A stretch of DNA of 18,481 nt. Origin: JACOYH01 sp964469735 (GTDB taxonomy: Bacteria; Patescibacteriota; Minisyncoccia; Minisyncoccales; MHMH01). The DNA is taken from the NCBI GenBank assembly GCA_964469735.1, contig CAYXYS010000006.1, positions 1-18,481 on the forward strand, given 5' to 3'. The notes beneath the pieces were generated by a model, which was not told the origin of the DNA, ran no database searches, and saw only the letters and a list, made by a program, of their open reading frames with translations. A program made the translations under genes and the position numbers. Shown one piece after another: positions 1-7,560 of the stretch (positions are counted from its first letter, which is position 1; every line of letters begins with the position of its first letter).

Positions 1-182
1 CGGTCGGGAAAATATACGGCAGAAACTTTTCCGCCCAAATTCCTTATGGACTCTTTCATTATTATAACCGAAGAAACGCCGTCCAAGTCGGCGTCTCCGT
101 AAAGTATTATATCTTCTCCATTTTTCACGGCCTTCTTTATTCTTTTGGCCGCTTTTTTTATGTTTTTTATTTCCTCCGCCAT
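1..182 (-). CDS. DHH-family phosphoesterase / RecJ-like exonuclease, N-terminal part (partial)
   Basis: The gene runs off the left edge; only the first 60 residues are present. It starts at ATG 182-180 with a lysine-rich helix and then reads DIILYGDADLDGVSSVII (about residues 24-41). The DxD pattern DADLDG is the first metal-binding motif of DHH phosphoesterases such as RecJ, which degrade single-stranded DNA 5' to 3' or cleave small phosphodiesters. The pgk stop codon lies only 2 nt upstream, so it is probably the distal gene of the pgk operon. The DHHA1 domain and the DHH motif are outside the window, so RecJ versus NrnA-type or another DHH enzyme cannot be decided. Confidence 0.8.
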   Translation of the reverse strand, partial: MAEEIKNIKKAAKRIKKAVKNGEDIILYGDADLDGVSSVIIMKESIRNLGGKVSAVYFPD

Positions 183-184
183 TT

Positions 185-1225
185 TTACTTCAACGCCTTA
201 ATGCCGGGAAGCTCTTTGCCGCTTAAAAATTCAAGCATCGCCCCTCCGCCGGTTGAAACATGGCTGAACTTCTGCAAAAGGCCAATCCTGTTAACAAATT
301 CAACGGTTTCCCCCCCTCCTATCACGGAATGAGCTCCGCTCTTAATTATCGCTTTGGCAATCTCTTCGGTCCCCCGGAAAAATTCTTCCTCTTCTATTTT
401 CCCGAAAGGCCCGTTCCAAAAAACGGTTTTAGCGCCCAATATCTTCTCTTTAAATATTCGAATGGTTTCAGGGCCTATATCTTTTCCATCCCTGGCTTCA
501 TCCACGGGCTTAACTACTTTCTCTGGATAATCAAGATTAATGTTTTCTTTGGCAATCGCTTTATCGAGCAGTCCGCTTATTAATACTTGGTCGGCAACCG
601 CTGAAATTCTGTTTACGACTTTCATTTTAGTATCGGCTTTGGCTCCGCCAATTACGGCCACTAAGGGCTTTTGAGGATTCTTCATCAAAGCCGACAACTC
701 TTCAACTTCTTTTTGCAGCAGCAATCCCGCTCCCGAAGGCAGAAACTCCGGCACCCCTGAAATTGAAGCGTGGGCCCGGTGGGAAGCGCCGAAGGCGTTG
801 TTTATGTAAATATCGCCCATTTTAGCCAGCTCCGCGGCAAAGGCTTTATCGCCATCCTCTTCTCCTTTGTGAAATCTTAAATTTTCCAGTATCAAAATCT
901 CTCCGGGAATCATTTTCTTGGTCCATTTTTCTATTTCCTCTCCAATGCAGTCGGGAGCTTTCGTAACGGAAACGTCCAGGTATTCCATCAGCCTAATCTG
1001 AACCGGGTCCATTTTTAATCCTTCAACCGCCTTCCCTTCAGGCCTACCCAGATGGCTCATAAGCACTATTTTAGCTTTGTTTTCCATTAAATAGAAAATT
1101 GTCGGCAAGGCCTGTTTAATCCTGAAGTCATCCAAAATTTCCCCTTCTTTTGAGAGGGGAACGTTGAAGTCGCATCTCACTAAAATCCTTTTATTTCTGA
1201 AGTCAAAATCTCCTAGAAGTCTCAT
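185..1225 (-). CDS. pgk: Phosphoglycerate kinase, short form
   Basis: This cytosolic glycolytic enzyme transfers phosphate between 1,3-bisphosphoglycerate and ADP. N-lobe substrate motifs are present: RCDFNVPL (17-24), SHLGRP (57-62), ENLRFH (114-119) and NNAFGASHRAHAS (142-154). C-lobe motifs are GGAKADTK (193-200), WNGPFG (270-275), GGGETVEF (303-310) and FSHVSTGGGAMLEF (320-333). At 346 aa it is clearly shorter than the usual 390-420. The shortening lies around residues 217-236, where most Pgks carry the glycine-rich GGGMA loop and following helices; here it reads SGLLDKAIA. Its ATG overlaps the stop of the upstream ATPase gene (TAATG), implying translational coupling, and the DHH gene follows after 2 nt. 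Identity is secure; the trimmed nucleotide-binding lobe is real sequence, since the frame is open throughout. Confidence 0.96.
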   Translation of the reverse strand: MRLLGDFDFRNKRILVRCDFNVPLSKEGEILDDFRIKQALPTIFYLMENKAKIVLMSHLGRPEGKAVEGLKMDPVQIRLMEYLDVSVTKAPDCIGEEIEKWTKKMIPGEILILENLRFHKGEEDGDKAFAAELAKMGDIYINNAFGASHRAHASISGVPEFLPSGAGLLLQKEVEELSALMKNPQKPLVAVIGGAKADTKMKVVNRISAVADQVLISGLLDKAIAKENINLDYPEKVVKPVDEARDGKDIGPETIRIFKEKILGAKTVFWNGPFGKIEEEEFFRGTEEIAKAIIKSGAHSVIGGGETVEFVNRIGLLQKFSHVSTGGGAMLEFLSGKELPGIKALK

Positions 1226-2922
1226 TAAAACTCCACGGTTTCTCCGGGATTAATTACTCCTCCTTTTTTGTCTTCTTTTTTCTCTCCGTTAAGGGATTCC
1301 CCAATGACTTTTCTGAGTTCTCCCAAATCCACCTCTTTCCTTTTGGGTTTTTGCCTTTCTTCTTTATCCTTCCTGGGAGGAGAAAAATATACGGGCTTTT
1401 GCTCCATCGCCTCTTTTAGGGAAACCATTCCGTTTTTCTCCGGTTTTTTACCATCTTCTTGATTGCCTTCTTCTTTCTGCCCGCCCGTCTGCGAAGCAGG
1501 CTTTTCCATTTTTTTCCGGCAAGACTTGCAATACACCGGCCTTACTCCATCTGGCTTAAAGGTTACTTTGGTGTCTTTGCCGCATAAAGAACATTTAGCG
1601 TCGTAAAGAACGGGCATTCCGGAAACGGGAGCGAGTCCGGCCTGCTCCATAGCTCCGGTCCATTTTGATATCTTCTCTTCTACTTCTGCCCTGGGAGTGC
1701 TGTACCTTTCCCTAGAAACTTTAATGATGCTTTCTCTGTTGGATTTCTCTGGCGCGGGGATGGGTGGCAAGGTAGTAGCTGAAAACGGCCTGCCGGCCAG
1801 TCCGTCTATCATCAGTTTCAGATATATGTTGTATTTCCCTAAATTAACCAGGTCACTGGCCAGGAATTCCGGAGTGAATTCTTTCTCCAGATATTCGGCA
1901 TCGTCAGCGCCGACTCTAAAAGATATTATAGTCCCCACATTGCCGAATACCGCGTCTCTTACGGTTTCATCCATCTGGGTGATATATTGGTGGCCCAAAA
2001 TCAAAGCCAGCCTGTATTTTCTGGCCTCGGAAAGAATATTAGTAAAAGATTCCGTGGCAAAATTCTGAAACTCGTCTATGTAAAGAAAGAAATCCCTTCT
2101 CTTGACTTCGGGAATGTCCACCCTGGACATGGCTGCCAGCTGGAGCTTGGTAATCATTAGAGCCCCCAAAAGCCTGGAGTTGTCTTCTCCAACTTTCCCT
2201 TTGGATAGATTCATTATCAATATCTTTCCTTCGTCCATTACTTTCCTCATATCAAAAGACGACTTAACCTGGCCGATGATATTCCTGATAAGGGGAGCGG
2301 AAATAAACTGGCCAATTTTATTTTGAATGGCGGCGGTGGCTTCCACCTCGTACCTTTGGGTATACCTGGAATATTCCTGCACCCAGAAGGCCCTAACAAC
2401 GGGATCGGTGACTTTATCTACCACCTTTCTTCTGTATTCGGCGTCAGCCAGCATCCTGTTTACTCCCAAAAGAGTTGCGCCGGGATATTCCAATAAAGCC
2501 AGAATGCAATTGTTTAAAATGTATTCCATTCTGGCCGACCAGACATCGGGCCAAATCTTCTTAAATACGCCCATAAGGCCGCCGGCCACCAAGTGCCTAT
2601 GGGCCAAGTCCACTTCTTCCATAATGTTAAAAGCGATGGGGTAATCTATGTCGCCGGGATTGATATATATAACGTCATTGATTCTGCTGGCGGGAACATA
2701 GTCGAGGAGCTCTTCCGAGGCCTCTCCATGCGGGTCCACAAAGCCGATTCCTTTTCCGTCCTGGATATCCTGAATAGCCATATTTTTCAACATGACTGTT
2801 TTCCCCATTCCGGTTTTTCCGACAACATAAACATGCCGGCGGCGGTCGTCCGTCTTTATGCCGAATTTCCGGCGGATATTCCTATAAGTTGTCTCAGCAA
2901 AAAAATTTATATCCTCAGACAT
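1225..2922 (-). CDS. VirD4/TraG/HerA-like conjugation-type ATPase with C-terminal zinc ribbon
   Basis: A 565-aa P-loop motor ATPase of the FtsK-HerA/VirD4 superfamily, which pump DNA or protein through membrane channels. The Walker A is GKTGMGKT (35-42), followed by FVDPHGE (61-67). The Walker B is FFLYIDEFQ (278-286), and GHQY (310-313) fits the sensor glutamine region. A proline-rich linker leads to a zinc ribbon, C444-x2-C447-x17-C465-x2-C468, a spacing typical of small CPR zinc ribbons. The last 95 residues are charged and look disordered. No membrane segment is present; the protein encoded 9 nt upstream has one, so the two probably act together. Its stop overlaps the pgk start. Residues 474-482 (KPASQTGGQ) come from a small palindromic repeat. 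The substrate is unknown, and no other type IV secretion genes lie nearby. Confidence 0.88.
   Translation of the reverse strand: MSEDINFFAETTYRNIRRKFGIKTDDRRRHVYVVGKTGMGKTVMLKNMAIQDIQDGKGIGFVDPHGEASEELLDYVPASRINDVIYINPGDIDYPIAFNIMEEVDLAHRHLVAGGLMGVFKKIWPDVWSARMEYILNNCILALLEYPGATLLGVNRMLADAEYRRKVVDKVTDPVVRAFWVQEYSRYTQRYEVEATAAIQNKIGQFISAPLIRNIIGQVKSSFDMRKVMDEGKILIMNLSKGKVGEDNSRLLGALMITKLQLAAMSRVDIPEVKRRDFFLYIDEFQNFATESFTNILSEARKYRLALILGHQYITQMDETVRDAVFGNVGTIISFRVGADDAEYLEKEFTPEFLASDLVNLGKYNIYLKLMIDGLAGRPFSATTLPPIPAPEKSNRESIIKVSRERYSTPRAEVEEKISKWTGAMEQAGLAPVSGMPVLYDAKCSLCGKDTKVTFKPDGVRPVYCKSCRKKMEKPASQTGGQKEEGNQEDGKKPEKNGMVSLKEAMEQKPVYFSPPRKDKEERQKPKRKEVDLGELRKVIGESLNGEKKEDKKGGVINPGETVEF
1478..1501 (-). 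repeat. Short GC-rich palindromic repeat inserted in frame in the ATPase gene
   Basis: On the minus strand the segment starts CCTGCTTCGCAGACGGG and can fold through CTGC-TTC-GCAG. It encodes PASQTGGQ in the disordered tail of the ATPase. It resembles, in sequence and in reading frame, the segment at 10375-10400 inside secA, which encodes PASPQGGD. This suggests one family of small dispersed repeats tolerated in coding regions. Confidence 0.55.
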
Positions 2923-2931
2923 AAGGGTAAG

Positions 2932-4266
2932 TTATTCGACTGGCAGTCCCGGAGGAGCTTCTCCCCTCTTGGACTCAACCCTGGAAACAAATGGAGCCGA
3001 AGCCACCACTCTTCCCGGGAAGTGAAAAATTGTCGCCAATTCTTCGGTGTTTAAAATGAAAGCGCCTTTGCCGCTTCCCGGAACAACCGGCGTGGGCTTT
3101 GGAAAAAGAGGCGGGAATCTTTTTATATACCTGAAAAACAGCCTTCTTTTCTTCCTGAAAGTTCTCCTGGCTCTCAGCAAGTCTAAAACGGGATACCTTT
3201 TAATTTTAGTCATCGTCCTGGGCCAGGGCTTAAGGGCGTTCAGGTTTTCAGTGGAAAACTGGCCGAAAAATCCGAAAGGAATGCCTTTCACGCCTCCGAA
3301 GTAAGATTCTCTTCTGGCTATGTAAATAAATCTGATATATGAATGGAAACAGCGTTTGCCAATTTTCGATTCTACTCCTTCAACTATTTCCCTCTCGCCG
3401 GGAGTCAATTTCATTTCCGGAGGAATAATCGGCTCTTCTTTCTTTTCTCCTTCTCCGGGCATCCGGCCGTACGCCAGCTCTTCGACCGCTTCCCCTAAAA
3501 TATGCTTTTGCTTTCCTTTTTCCGGCCTTTTAGCAAGCTTGTCGGCAATCTCCCTGCCCCTTTTGATAAAATCTCCTGCGGCTTCCTTGGGGCTGCTGAT
3601 AACGGGCTCAACTGAAATTTGTATCCAAATCTGCTCCCCTAGCCCTATCTTGCCCATTCCCTCTAAAAGGGTAGCCATCGGGTCCACTCTTTTTTCCTCT
3701 TTGGCTGCTTCTTTTTCTTCGAAAAATTTGGTGTATGTCTTTAGGGGATAAACGTCGGGCTTGAGCATTTCGAAATCGGCCCCCCAAAGCTCCCAGTCTT
3801 TATTGGGCGCATCCTGAGGAACATACTTGGTATAATCGTCAACAAGATCTATTTCCGCATCGGGATATTGAGAATAAATTGAAGATTCAATGGCGTTTCT
3901 CCGGCCGTCCGAGCAACGGATGAAAAGATGGGGCTGCCCCTGTAAACTGACCATTTCCAACTGCATTGAATCGTTTTGCTTTCCTTCCCACCATTTTTCC
4001 CACCAGTCGGGAGGGTCGTAATTTTGTGCCCATAAAGAGGAAAAAACCTGCTCCATTGAACGAATGGGCTTTAACACTTCTTTTGGCATTTTTATCTCCA
4101 GCAACACTTTTTTCTGCTTGAACATCCAGTCTTCCATCCTCCACCAGAGCCATAAAAAACGAAAAGGACGCCAAAGAATAAACGGTAGCGGAAGCCACCA
4201 CCAATTCTTTAAGACGTCCCAAACGATATAGAGTGTTGGTTCTATTATTTGTATTGCTTGTTCCAT
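2932..4266 (-). CDS. Membrane-anchored partner of the conjugation-type ATPase (unknown family)
   Basis: A 444-aa protein with an N-terminal hydrophobic, tryptophan-rich stretch (about 12-42, including NWWWLPLPFILW) that should anchor it in the membrane. A large mixed region follows that would lie in the cytoplasm, with a Lys/Glu-rich linker near 230-290. Near the C-terminus ILNTEELATIFHFPG (404-418) is followed by SRVESKRGEAPPGLPVE. This kind of segment is found just ahead of the P-loop in single-chain HerA/VirD4-like proteins, so I infer the pair represents a split version of such a protein. The ATPase gene follows 9 nt after its stop. An AAGGA Shine-Dalgarno-like stretch lies right after the upstream regulator's stop, 18 nt before this ATG. 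I cannot assign a named family. Confidence 0.75.
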   Translation of the reverse strand: MEQAIQIIEPTLYIVWDVLKNWWWLPLPFILWRPFRFLWLWWRMEDWMFKQKKVLLEIKMPKEVLKPIRSMEQVFSSLWAQNYDPPDWWEKWWEGKQNDSMQLEMVSLQGQPHLFIRCSDGRRNAIESSIYSQYPDAEIDLVDDYTKYVPQDAPNKDWELWGADFEMLKPDVYPLKTYTKFFEEKEAAKEEKRVDPMATLLEGMGKIGLGEQIWIQISVEPVISSPKEAAGDFIKRGREIADKLAKRPEKGKQKHILGEAVEELAYGRMPGEGEKKEEPIIPPEMKLTPGEREIVEGVESKIGKRCFHSYIRFIYIARRESYFGGVKGIPFGFFGQFSTENLNALKPWPRTMTKIKRYPVLDLLRARRTFRKKRRLFFRYIKRFPPLFPKPTPVVPGSGKGAFILNTEELATIFHFPGRVVASAPFVSRVESKRGEAPPGLPVE

Positions 4267-4284
4267 TGTTAAGGCAACATCCTT

Positions 4285-5265
4285 TTATGCCTTTCTTATA
4301 GTGTACCTTCCTTCGGGGGTTTTGGCAAAATACTTCTTGTTTTGAAGATTTAAAAGCACGGTATTGGGTTTGACTTTCCTTTGGCTTAAAACCCTTTTCA
4401 CTATTTCATCGGGAGGCAACGGCTTTCTCGAACCCTTGATTTCCCTATAAATAACGTCTCTGACGACGCCCGGCTCATATCCCCAGTCTCTTAAGCCGTA
4501 AAGGCCCCTGCCCACCAATACGAAGCGGGGATCTTTAATAAGCTCGTTATGAACCGTTTGAGAAATGACTTTCTTGCGGGAATTTAAAACGGTAGAAGAA
4601 TTTATCAAAGTGGCCACCTCGGTAAAGTGGAGGGGCTTTTCTTCTTCCTTTAAAACAATATAGGCTTTGTCCTTAATGCCCTTGGGATTTACTTCCGGCC
4701 ATTCCTTCAACCCATAAAGTCCCTGGGGACCCAGGACGATATTTTTGGAAATTTCTGCATAAGAAGCGGGGACGGAAGCGGGCAGAATCAAAGGACGCTG
4801 GTTTTTTTGGAGTTTTGAAGCAAAACCTTGTAAAACTTTTCTTGCCTTGTTTAGTGAATTTTTGTCGGTTGTCCAAAAGGCATAAAACTCATCTGTTTCC
4901 GGCATCCTAAAAAAGGACGTACCGATATTCAGCAAAAAGAAAACGTAATTTTTAAAATTATCTCCGCCAAGCTGGGAAAGCAGCAAATCTTCCCTTTTTA
5001 AGGAAGCGTTGTTTTTCAAATAATCGGCATACTCCTTCAAAACGCGCTGGCAAGCAGGGCTTAAAGCCATTTCCTTCAGCCTTTGCAGCCCGTCGTTCTC
5101 TATTTGGCGGACCCTCTCTCTGGTAATTTCGTAAGCTGCGCCCACAGCCTCCAAGGTTTCCCTTTTTCCCCGCAAACCAAAACGCCGGACTATAATTTCC
5201 CTGGTCCGGTCGGGCAGGTTCTTAAGCAAATAATCGTGACAAATTGTCTGGTAGTCGCGTTTCAT
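4285..5265 (-). CDS. Sigma-70 region 4 / HARE-HTH fusion, putative transcription regulator
   Basis: A 326-aa protein numbered from ATG 5265. Residues 15-66 match sigma-70 region 4: LPDRTREIIVRRFGL, then the helix-turn-helix TLEAVGAAYEITRERVRQIE (37-56), which in sigma factors reads the -35 box. No region 2 is present, so it cannot be a complete sigma factor. Residues 197-263 look like a HARE-HTH winged helix, and 266-324 like another. GLYGLKEW (183-190) and GLYGLRDW (255-262) are near-identical, suggesting tandem winged-helix units. RpoE (delta) of Firmicutes also carries a HARE domain and binds RNA polymerase, so a role as polymerase-associated regulator is inferred. The frame can open 4 codons earlier at TTG 5277, but ATG 5265 is preferred. 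A promoter lies just upstream, and the membrane protein gene starts 18 nt after the stop. Confidence 0.85.
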   Translation of the reverse strand: MKRDYQTICHDYLLKNLPDRTREIIVRRFGLRGKRETLEAVGAAYEITRERVRQIENDGLQRLKEMALSPACQRVLKEYADYLKNNASLKREDLLLSQLGGDNFKNYVFFLLNIGTSFFRMPETDEFYAFWTTDKNSLNKARKVLQGFASKLQKNQRPLILPASVPASYAEISKNIVLGPQGLYGLKEWPEVNPKGIKDKAYIVLKEEEKPLHFTEVATLINSSTVLNSRKKVISQTVHNELIKDPRFVLVGRGLYGLRDWGYEPGVVRDVIYREIKGSRKPLPPDEIVKRVLSQRKVKPNTVLLNLQNKKYFAKTPEGRYTIRKA

Positions 5266-5281
5266 TGTCGTATACAATGAT

Positions 5282-5310
5282 ATTTAAGCACATATCGCTT
5301 AAATTGTCAA
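5282..5310 (-). promoter_or_regulatory. Sigma-70-type promoter for the sigma4-HARE operon
   Basis: The -35 box is a perfect TTGACA at 5310-5305, overlapping the secF stop codon. A 17-nt spacer leads to TTAAAT at 5287-5282 (4 of 6 matches to TATAAT). The expected start point is about 10 nt before ATG 5265, giving a very short leader. No transcript data are available. Confidence 0.6.
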
Positions 5311-6197
5311 ATAATTTTCTTTCTCCATTTCAGCCAAGCTGCCAAAATAGGACTGGCCAAAAACAAAGAGGAATAGGTTCCGGCCGCAATTCCAATAATC
5401 AAAGCCAAGGAAAAATACTTAAGAGTTTCCCCTCCGAAAAAATAAATTGCAAAAAGAACCAAAAGGGTAGTTAAGGAGGTGTTAATGCATCTAGTAAGGC
5501 TGCTGTTTAAGGCCTTATTTACCGTCTCTTCAAAGGTAACCCCCTCTCTCCTGATAAGAGCTTCTCTAATTCTGTCGAAAACCACTACCGTGTTATTGAT
5601 GGAATAGCCCAAAACGGTAAGGAGGGCGGTAACTACTGGAATGGTAAACTGGACTCCCATATAGTATCCCATTGCTGAAAATACTCCCACGGGAATAAGG
5701 ACGTCATGGAAAAGGGCTATTAAAGAAGCAATTCCGTACTGCCAGGAGCGAACCGGCCTTTGAACCTTCCTAAAAGCAAAAGCAACATACAATACAATGG
5801 AAATTAGAGCCAGGAAGATAAGTAGCACGGTTTTGTTTTTGAGCTCCTGCCCTATTACCGGGCCTATGGACTCAAATCTCAGCTCTTCGGCCTGATACCC
5901 TTCGCTGAGGATATTTAAGATCTCCTGATGAGTATCCTCGCTTACATCCCCCATTCTGATTATCAATCCGTTTCCATCGGTCGGCTGGACTTGAACTTCG
6001 CCGAAATCCGAAAGAGCGTCTCTAACCGCCTGAACAGACGGCCTGGCGTCCTCATAAGAAATTTCCATTATGCTTCCTCCGGTAAAATCAATTCCCGGAT
6101 TCAATCCGAAGACAAAAATTCCGGCCAGGCATCCTGCCATTAAAAGTCCGGAAAAGGCAAAATATATTTTTTTGTAACGAAGAAAATTAAAAGTCAT
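5307..6197 (-). CDS. secF: Protein translocase subunit SecF
   Basis: SecF pairs with SecD in the inner membrane and uses the proton motive force to help pull proteins across after SecYEG/SecA. The protein is 296 aa from ATG 6197 (MTFNFLRYKK). TM1 is about 11-31, followed by the SecD/F signature NPGIDFTGGS (33-42), a periplasmic domain, and a C-terminal five-helix bundle with GYSINNTVVVFDRIRE. The frame remains open 39 codons further upstream, but those codons are the hairpin element at 6205-6398 and encode nothing SecF-like, so the internal ATG is chosen. No clear Shine-Dalgarno precedes it. SecD is not adjacent: metK and the hairpin element lie between them. Confidence 0.95.
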   Translation of the reverse strand: MTFNFLRYKKIYFAFSGLLMAGCLAGIFVFGLNPGIDFTGGSIMEISYEDARPSVQAVRDALSDFGEVQVQPTDGNGLIIRMGDVSEDTHQEILNILSEGYQAEELRFESIGPVIGQELKNKTVLLIFLALISIVLYVAFAFRKVQRPVRSWQYGIASLIALFHDVLIPVGVFSAMGYYMGVQFTIPVVTALLTVLGYSINNTVVVFDRIREALIRREGVTFEETVNKALNSSLTRCINTSLTTLLVLFAIYFFGGETLKYFSLALIIGIAAGTYSSLFLASPILAAWLKWRKKII

Positions 6198-6204
6198 AAA
6201 TTGA

Positions 6205-6398
6205 GTAGCGTGATGGCGATTGAATGAAGGGGTTAGGGTATGGCGAGCCCTTCCTTGTTTTGTGTGCTCTCTTCGCTTCGTGACGCCACTCGCTGCTTTG
6301 CAGCGTTCTCCCACTGCCTACCCGAACTTCGCTTACAGAGCACACCAAAACAGGAAGGAGCGAGTAGGGAGCACGAAATGAAAGCGTCATCACGCTAC
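6205..6398. repeat. Large imperfect inverted-repeat (hairpin) element between metK and secF
   Basis: Outer arms GTAGCGTGATG (6205-6215) and CATCACGCTAC (6388-6398) are perfectly complementary over 11 bp. A middle stem pairs 6249-6270 with 6337-6358 with only single-base bulges. The centre holds a perfect hairpin, CGCTGC-TTT-GCAGCG (6291-6305). The element starts 5 nt after the metK stop and ends 7 nt before the secF ATG, so it fills the gap almost exactly. Reading frames across it are repeat-derived and look non-coding. It could be a non-autonomous mobile element, an mRNA-stabilising structure or a processing site; the sequence alone does not decide. Confidence 0.8.
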
Positions 6399-6402
6399 GC
6401 TT

Positions 6403-7560
6403 TTAGTTGATAAATTTCTTTAATTCTTCCGCTTTGTCGGTTTTCTCCCAAGTAAAGTCTTTGTCGTCCCTGCCGAAGTGCCCGTAACAAGCGGTTTTCT
6501 GGTAAATAGGCCTTTTCAAGTTAAGCTGCTCTATTATCTGCTTGGGCCGAAAGTCGAAAACCTTTCTGACGATTTCCGTAATCTTTTCGGAAGGAAGTTT
6601 TCCCGTTCCTTTGGTGTCTATATATATGGAAACGGGTTCCGCTATTCCGATAGCGTAAGCAACCTGGATTTCGCACTTGTCGGCCAAGCCGGCGGCAACT
6701 ATGTTCTTCGCCACGTAGCGGGCCATATAAGCTCCCGACCTGTCCACTTTGGTGATGCATTTCCCGGAAAAGCATCCCCCTCCGTGGGCTCCCACTCCTC
6801 CGTAAGTATCAACGATAATTTTCCTTCCCGTTAATCCTGCATCGGCAGGGGGGCCTCCTATTACAAAACGTCCGGTAGCGTTGATAAAGTATTTGGTGTT
6901 TTCGTCAGCCAAGTCCCCGACAACCGGCTTAATTACGTGCTCTTTAATGTCGTTTTGGAGTTGTTCCGTGCTCACTTCTTCTGCGTGATGGGCGGCAATT
7001 ACCACCGTATCCAGCCTTTTCATTTTCCCGTTCTCATATTCTATGGTCACCTGGGACTTGCCGTCCGGCCTTAAATAAGGAAGGGTTCCGTTCTTCCTGA
7101 CCTCAGCCAACTTTTGAGTCAGCTTATGGGCTAAAACTATGGTTAAAGGCATAAACTCGGGCGTTTCATTGGTGGCGTATCCGAACATCAACCCTTGGTC
7201 GCCGGCCCCTTGCTCTTTTTCTCCTTTCTCATCCACTCCTTGGGCGATATCCGGAGACTGTTCGTGAAGGGTTACAACTACTCCTATCGCATCGGCGCAA
7301 AAGCCGTATTCCGGCTTATCGTAGCCGATTTCCTTAAGGACTCTCCTGACGACATCGGGTATTTCAACATAAGCCTTAGTCCGAGCCTCCCCTCCCACCA
7401 AAACCAGTCCGGTGGTAGTAAAGCATTCTATTCCCGCATGAGTGTCGGGGTCCTGCTTTAGCATTTCGTCGTAAATAGCGTCTGATATTTGATCAGCAAC
7501 TTTGTCGGGATGACCATCTGTTACCGACTCTGAAGTAAATAGGTGTTTTTCTAGTGCCAT
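6403..7560 (-). CDS. metK: S-adenosylmethionine synthetase
   Basis: Makes S-adenosylmethionine from methionine and ATP; 385 aa, the normal length. Motifs are FTSESVTDGHPDK (8-20) with the catalytic His and Asp, GAGDQGLMFGYA, and the P-loop-like GGGCFSGK. The usual GGGAFSGKDPTKVDRS reads here as GGGCFSGKCITKVDRS: the catalytic lysines and the VDRS aspartate are kept, but Asp-Pro after the first lysine is Cys-Ile. The ATG lies inside the end of secD, with a 10-nt overlap (ATGGCACTAG), so translation is probably coupled to SecD. The product supplies methylation and, if a SAM decarboxylase exists elsewhere, aminopropyl groups. Its place between secD and secF is unusual. Confidence 0.97.
   Translation of the reverse strand: MALEKHLFTSESVTDGHPDKVADQISDAIYDEMLKQDPDTHAGIECFTTTGLVLVGGEARTKAYVEIPDVVRRVLKEIGYDKPEYGFCADAIGVVVTLHEQSPDIAQGVDEKGEKEQGAGDQGLMFGYATNETPEFMPLTIVLAHKLTQKLAEVRKNGTLPYLRPDGKSQVTIEYENGKMKRLDTVVIAAHHAEEVSTEQLQNDIKEHVIKPVVGDLADENTKYFINATGRFVIGGPPADAGLTGRKIIVDTYGGVGAHGGGCFSGKCITKVDRSGAYMARYVAKNIVAAGLADKCEIQVAYAIGIAEPVSIYIDTKGTGKLPSEKITEIVRKVFDFRPKQIIEQLNLKRPIYQKTACYGHFGRDDKDFTWEKTDKAEELKKFIN

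Noticed and set aside
6187..6393. Minus-strand frame, and a 39-codon upstream extension of secF, across the metK-secF gap
   Set aside because: Both are translations of the hairpin element; the peptide has no SecF-like content, and SecF homology starts at MTFNFLRYKK.
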